Shown one piece after another: positions 60,068-64,000 of a stretch of DNA of 64,000 nt; position 1 is the first letter of the stretch; the number at the start of each line of letters is the position of its first letter. The position numbers were made by a program, and so were the translations under genes. Source of the stretch: Streptomyces sp. 71268 (GTDB lineage Bacteria; Actinomycetota; Actinomycetes; Streptomycetales; Streptomycetaceae); NCBI RefSeq assembly GCF_029392895.1, contig NZ_CP114200.1, positions 3,875,001 through 3,939,000 of the forward strand, written 5' to 3'. Below the pieces are notes generated by a model. That model had not been told where the DNA came from. It did not search any database and saw nothing but the letters and a program-made list of their open reading frames with translations.

Positions 60068-62687
60068 GCCGCTCAACTAGGGACTTGATATCATTGATAG
60101 CTGCCTGATTCGCGTTGCGCACATCAAGCACAACAATGCGCCCCAAATTCAATTGATCCTGGATTTTATCTGCCCACCTTTGGTTATTGGCAGGGTTATA
60201 GGCCCCTCTGAACGGCAGCGATTTATCGCGCTGATTGTTGAACGGGGGCCAGTCAGAGTGCACGCCTTTGAGGTCATAGTACTGGTCCTGGCTGGGCGAG
60301 TAGAAGTCACCCTTATCCGCCTCGGAGGGGCGTCGTATATCTGCCGGAAGCACCCCTCGCTCCCGCAGGTCGAGGGCGACCCGGGCCTCGTCCATGGCCG
60401 AATCCTTCACTCTGCCCTTATTGTCAGGATCCAACTTGAACTGATCGAAGTCGGCAGTATTCCTCCGCTCAAGCTCCTGCAGCTTAGCGTCGTGCTCTGC
60501 GCGCTCAGCAGGCGTCATCTCGGGAGGTGGGTTGTTCGCGAGTTGTTCTCCCTCATCCGCCACCCCACCCGGCACACCAGACTCCGCCTCATCCCCAACC
60601 CGCCCCACAGGCTCCCCAGCCCCGGCCTCGGGCCCACGCCCGCCGCCAGACTCCGGCAGGTCACGCCCGGCACCACCGGTGCCCGGCAACTCACCACTAC
60701 CCCCGCCCGGCACCTCACGCCCAGCGCCCGCCGGCGCACCCGGCACCTCGCGCCCGGGCCCGCCACCCGGCCCCGCATCGGGCCGCGGACCCGGTCCGGC
60801 ATCCGGGCGCGACCCCGGACCGTCACCCGGCCGCACGCCGGGCCCATCACCCGGACCGGAGCCAGGCCCACGGTCAGAACCCGAACCAGGGCCGTCCCCA
60901 GGACCGGAACCAGGCCCATTGCCCGGTCCGGAACCGCCACCGCCCGGCCCGTCACCGCCCGTGTGCGCCACCGGCCCCATCGGCGGCCGGTCGCCCACCG
61001 CGCCCACGCCCGGGCCCGTACCGCCCCGCGACACATCGTCGCCCACGCGCCCCGCATCACCGCCGACGCGCGACGCGTCATCACCCACGCGCCCCACATC
61101 ACTGCCAACCCGCGACGCGTCGTCACCCACCCGGGCCACGTCGTCCCCACCACGCGCGCCCACCACAACCAGATCGCGCTCGGGCACCCGCACGCCAGTC
61201 GCCTCGTCGGGTGAACGGCCCAGCGGAGCACCGTCACCCGTACGCGAGCCGGCGCCGGGACCAGTGCCGTCCAACGCCGCGCGATCGTTCGCGCTCAGTT
61301 CATGCTGTATCTGATCCCGGGACTGCTTCACCGTGCCGTCGCCGTTGAGTAGCGTGCCGTCCCGGCACAGGTACTCACCCTCCGGTGTGAAGATCGCGCC
61401 CTCCGGCACGTCCAACCGAGGCACGCCGTTCGGCAGTTCCACGCCCGACTTGCCCGGGGGCAGCTCCGGCCGGTTCGGGCTCACCGGGTCGAAGACCTGG
61501 CCGTCGGGGAGGCGGATGCTGCCGTCGGGCAGCTCGACGCCCTTGACCGTCGTCAGGCCCGTCAGGCTCGCCGTCACGTCGCCAATCTTCGGCATCTTGC
61601 CGAGCCCGGCCGCACCGGCCTTGACGATGTACGTCATGGGGTCCACGGCACGGCCCACCTTGCCCGCCGTGGCCGCGATCTTCCCCGCCGTACCGGTCTT
61701 CGTTGCCGCGCCGGCGCCACCCGTACCGACGGTCGTCAGGACGTTGTAGCCGACGAGGCCCGCCGCCTTGCCCGGGTTCTTGCGCCACTCGTCCCAGGCC
61801 ACCATGGACTTGCCGACTTCCTTGGTGGTCTTGAGGCTGTCGCGGGCCCAGTTCTTGACGCCGCCCTCCGGCAGCAGGTCGTACGCGATGAGCCCGCCCG
61901 GGACGGTCAGGATGGCCAGCCCCGTGGCGAGTTGGCCAAGGCCCTTCCAGGACTGCTTGAACGTCTCCCAGCCCTGGAGGCCGACGAGGCCGCCGAGACC
62001 CTTCAGGGTTCCCCACAGGCCCTCGACGATGAAGCCGTCCCACACGAAGCTCTTGGCCCAGTGCCCGATCTCCCAGGCGTGGTGCTTCTCCTCGACGGCC
62101 TTGCCCCAGGGGGTCTCGCCCGCCTTCTTCATGTCCTCGACGCTGTAGCCGTACATGTTCTTGCCGCCGGAACCGTCGTCTTCCCGCCACACGGTTCCGC
62201 CGTTGACCAGGCTGGTGATCTTGTTGGCCGCGGCCCGCTCGGCGGCCCAGAACTGGGCCACGGTCGCGGACACGTCCTTGACCAGGTCGTTGTTCTTGTC
62301 GACCTTGTCGCCGTCGTACCGCCAGTCGTCGTCATCCTCGATGTCCTCGACGAAGGCCACGGCCTCGGCCCGGAGCCGGTCGAGCTTCTCCTTGATCGGG
62401 CGGACCTCGGTGGCGTACCCCTCCAACGCCGAGGCCACCGCGGTCAGGTCGTCCGCGAACCGGTCGGCGGTGTCCCGTACCGGCTGGGTGGTGGCGAAGA
62501 GTTGGTCGGCCTCCGGCGCCTTGTAGAAGGACGAGAGCTTTTGGAACTCGGTGTGCGTGTCCGCACCCGTCTTCCGCACTTTGCTCGCGTCCCCGCGCAG
62601 GCCCGCGATGTGCTTCTCCAGCTCCGGCAGGTTCCCCGTGAACGTCGGGATGCCTGACGGGTCGATCCGGTCCGGCGTGTCACCCAT
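60033..62687 (-). CDS. type VII-secreted polymorphic toxin with nuclease-like tip
   Basis: An 884-residue protein. The first 130 residues form WXG/LXG-like helices (LPELEKHIAGLRGDASKVRK, VASALEGYATEV). Hydrophobic segments lie near 225-275 (GLWGTLKGLGGLVGLQGW, ATGLAILTVPGGLIAYDLL). A long disordered region has DD(A/V)xRVG repeats and Gly/Pro repeats. After MTPAERAEHDAKLQELERRN comes a toxin tip of about 130 residues: DEARVALDLRERGV, then GDFYSPSQDQYYDLKG, consistent with a PD-(D/E)XK nuclease (Glu, Asp, DxK). The tip's DNA is lower in G+C, as in exchangeable toxin cassettes. It lies 13 bases after the DUF6507 gene, and WXG-type genes precede it, so export by this ESX system is likely. Confidence 0.85.
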   Translation of the reverse strand: MGDTPDRIDPSGIPTFTGNLPELEKHIAGLRGDASKVRKTGADTHTEFQKLSSFYKAPEADQLFATTQPVRDTADRFADDLTAVASALEGYATEVRPIKEKLDRLRAEAVAFVEDIEDDDDWRYDGDKVDKNNDLVKDVSATVAQFWAAERAAANKITSLVNGGTVWREDDGSGGKNMYGYSVEDMKKAGETPWGKAVEEKHHAWEIGHWAKSFVWDGFIVEGLWGTLKGLGGLVGLQGWETFKQSWKGLGQLATGLAILTVPGGLIAYDLLPEGGVKNWARDSLKTTKEVGKSMVAWDEWRKNPGKAAGLVGYNVLTTVGTGGAGAATKTGTAGKIAATAGKVGRAVDPMTYIVKAGAAGLGKMPKIGDVTASLTGLTTVKGVELPDGSIRLPDGQVFDPVSPNRPELPPGKSGVELPNGVPRLDVPEGAIFTPEGEYLCRDGTLLNGDGTVKQSRDQIQHELSANDRAALDGTGPGAGSRTGDGAPLGRSPDEATGVRVPERDLVVVGARGGDDVARVGDDASRVGSDVGRVGDDASRVGGDAGRVGDDVSRGGTGPGVGAVGDRPPMGPVAHTGGDGPGGGGSGPGNGPGSGPGDGPGSGSDRGPGSGPGDGPGVRPGDGPGSRPDAGPGPRPDAGPGGGPGREVPGAPAGAGREVPGGGSGELPGTGGAGRDLPESGGGRGPEAGAGEPVGRVGDEAESGVPGGVADEGEQLANNPPPEMTPAERAEHDAKLQELERRNTADFDQFKLDPDNKGRVKDSAMDEARVALDLRERGVLPADIRRPSEADKGDFYSPSQDQYYDLKGVHSDWPPFNNQRDKSLPFRGAYNPANNQRWADKIQDQLNLGRIVVLDVRNANQAAINDIKSLVERHGWSDRIVWYP

Positions 62688-62700
62688 GACGGCCCCCCAC

Positions 62701-63081
62701 CTACTTCTTCTTCTCCCCCGTGGGCTTGCCGAAGTCCGGATCGGGGGCCTTGCGGGCCTCCCGCTGGGCGTCGGCAGCCATCTGTAAGTTCCCGTTCATG
62801 TACGCGGTCGTCGCCTCGCTCGCTCCCTGTACGGACTTCGCCGAGCGCGCCGCGACGAACCGCAGGTCCTTCTCCGCGTGCGGGGCGAACTCGGAGAGCG
62901 CCAGGCCCACCAGGCCCGCCTCCGGCTTCTCGCCGCCCATGGCGAGCGTGCCCGCGGCGGTCGCCGCGCCCTTCAGGTGCTCACCGAACGACTTCGCCTG
63001 CGGCTGCAGCTCCTTGGCGATCTTGACCGTGTCCTGCAGTGTCCGTCCGATGTCCGGCGGCTGTAGGTCCCAGCCCGTCAT
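62701..63081 (-). CDS. DUF6507 family WXG-like helper protein
   Basis: A 126-residue helical protein that I recall as DUF6507. It starts MTGWDLQPPDIGRTLQDTV and has two long helices separated near GEHLKGAATAAGTLAMGG, ending in a charged tail (PTGEKKK). The ATG at 63081 is chosen because the family begins MTxWDL; upstream codons are unrelated. It is 13 bases before the toxin gene, in the place where T7SS toxins usually have small helical partners that bind the toxin N-terminus and complete the export signal. Confidence 0.8.
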   Translation of the reverse strand: MTGWDLQPPDIGRTLQDTVKIAKELQPQAKSFGEHLKGAATAAGTLAMGGEKPEAGLVGLALSEFAPHAEKDLRFVAARSAKSVQGASEATTAYMNGNLQMAADAQREARKAPDPDFGKPTGEKKK

Positions 63082-63277
63082 CGACTGCCTCCCCCACCAT
63101 CTGTGTGTTGCCCGCACCCCACGACAGGGCGTACGGATGCCACCGCGCCACCGCTCGCCCGGAGCGCGCCGGCGCGTGCCACGTACCGCTGTCCGCCCCG
63201 CACGGCCCCGCCCTGCGGGCCCGCCGGCCCGCGCGCCGGGTTCCGCTCGGTCGGCTGGCCGTGCTCGACGCGCGTAC

Positions 63278-63589
63278 TCAGCCGATCCCGTCCACGGCCG
63301 ACTTGGCGCGGCTCAGGGCCGACTGCGCCGTGCCGTCGTTCTTCTCCAGCGTCGTACGAACGAGCCGGATGATCTCCCGCACCTCGTTCGCCGAACGGTT
63401 CCACCGCTGCTCGGCGGCGTGGTACTGGTCGGAGACGCCGTCCGCCTGAAAGTCGGCCATCGCGGCCTTGACCTGGCGGTCCCGGTCGGTGATGACGGCT
63501 TCTAGCCGGGCCACGATGCTGCCCAGGCTCCCCTGCACCTCGCTGGAGGCGCCGCCGTCGTAGCTGTTGCGATCAGAATTCGCACCCAT
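63278..63589 (-). CDS. WXG100-type (EsxB-like) protein
   Basis: A 103-residue helical-hairpin protein of ESX type. The first helix is SLGSIVARLEAVITDRDRQV; the turn has HAAEQRWNRSANEV, with Trp but not a strict W-x-G; the second helix is REIIRLVRTTLEKNDGTAQS. Size and placement next to a second such gene fit an EsxA/EsxB pair that is exported as a heterodimer. The ATG at 63589 follows GGGGGAGC. The gap to the next gene is 196 bases. Confidence 0.8.
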   Translation of the reverse strand: MGANSDRNSYDGGASSEVQGSLGSIVARLEAVITDRDRQVKAAMADFQADGVSDQYHAAEQRWNRSANEVREIIRLVRTTLEKNDGTAQSALSRAKSAVDGIG

Positions 63590-63642
63590 GGTGCTCCCCC
63601 TCAGTTGCGTCTGGCTGCGGCTGCCGAGTGGCGAGCGCCGGC

Positions 63643-63981
63643 TCAGCGACCGCCGAAGCGCGCCGCGTCGAAGTTGGCCGAGGCCATCGACTGGTTGGCG
63701 TTCTCGGCCGCCTCCTGGTCGCCGGAGGTGAACGCCTTGTCCATGCCGGTCTGGCCGCCGAGGATCTTGGCGAGTGCGGCGTTCAGCCCCGCGGTGACCT
63801 CGTCCGACCGCGCCTTGAACTGGTCGAAGGCCGCCTTGCCCTGCCCGTTGAACTTGCCCTCCAGCGGCTGCGCCGCGTCGACCAGCTGCCTGATCAGGCC
63901 GCCAAGATCGTCCGACGAGTACCGCGACTGGCTCGTCAGCGTGGAGAGTGTCTGGCTGCCCATGTCGAACTTCATGCCCAT
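63643..63981 (-). CDS. WXG100-type (EsxA-like) protein
   Basis: A 112-residue helical-hairpin protein, the first of the locus in this window. Helix one (DDLGGLIRQLVDAAQPLEG) ends at KFNGQGKAAFDQFK, where FNG replaces the W-x-G turn, and helix two follows (RSDEVTAGLNAALAKIL). The tail contains NANQSMASANFDAARFG. The ATG at 63981 has GGGAGGGG six bases upstream; an in-frame ATG two codons later is less well placed. With the neighbouring gene it probably makes the secreted dimer. Confidence 0.85.
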   Translation of the reverse strand: MGMKFDMGSQTLSTLTSQSRYSSDDLGGLIRQLVDAAQPLEGKFNGQGKAAFDQFKARSDEVTAGLNAALAKILGGQTGMDKAFTSGDQEAAENANQSMASANFDAARFGGR

Positions 63982-64000
63982 TGGTAACCCCTCCCGTGCG

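Noticed and set aside
1..64000. CRISPR arrays, tRNA or rRNA genes, insertion sequences, prophage genes and biosynthetic megasynthases
   Set aside because: Looked for on both strands; no spaced direct repeats, cloverleaf or rRNA words, transposase motifs, phage structural proteins or PKS/NRPS domains were recognised.

Overview
The window comes from a Streptomyces-like actinomycete. Base composition is very high in G+C, third codon positions are almost all G or C, GTG and TTG starts are common, and the gene families present (PASTA-less Ser/Thr kinases, McrBC, DUF5701, streptomycete type VII secretion) fit that group. I saw no rRNA, tRNA, CRISPR array, insertion sequence, or PKS/NRPS genes.

Layout. 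(1) 1-2.4 kb: an iron-siderophore ABC importer (binding lipoprotein, FecCD permease, start of a third gene) behind a DmdR/IdeR-type iron box. (2) 2.6-8.3 kb: an AraC regulator, a small membrane protein, an HTH/coiled-coil protein with an inactivated trypsin fold, thiol peroxidase Tpx, and a secreted tripeptidyl-aminopeptidase-like hydrolase. (3) 8.3-11.8 kb: a two-gene McrBC-type restriction system. (4) 11.8-16.7 kb: an aldo/keto reductase, a TetR regulator, and a divergent gene that fuses an HSL-type esterase to a complete streptogramin B lyase propeller, followed by a DUF5701 gene. (5) 16.8-22.6 kb: a lipoprotein, a 39-codon ORF and two tandem kinases whose outer half is a type I periplasmic binding protein.

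(6) 23.2-42.7 kb is the most unusual part. A CRP-type regulator precedes an 18.5 kb run of same-strand, mostly overlapping genes that ends in a strong hairpin. The order is class III nucleotide cyclase-like protein, P-loop ATPase, SPFH-like protein, Pycsar-type membrane effector (PycTM), exported VWA protein, tubulin-like protein, large membrane protein, pseudokinase-GTPase fusion and a GTPase-associated (GAP1-like) protein. I read it as a multi-component signalling or defence system that contains the two parts of a Pycsar module. A further kinase (44.3-46.6 kb) lies beyond it.

(7) 47-50 kb: a secreted S1 protease whose S1 pocket is not trypsin-like, and a membrane SpoIIE-type phosphatase. 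(8) 50.5-64 kb: a minus-strand type VII (ESX) secretion locus with two WXG100-type proteins, a DUF6507 protein, a large polymorphic toxin with a nuclease-like tip, an overlapping pentapeptide-repeat candidate immunity gene of lower G+C, a small membrane protein, EccD, a MinD-like ATPase, EccC and DUF6177. EccB, EccE and mycosin are not in the window.

Two genes are interrupted by three apparent frameshifts: the GAP1-like gene twice and the MinD-like gene once. Each shift can be placed in a run of 6-7 C (or G) and each is repaired by removing one base, so I suspect sequence errors rather than real loss.
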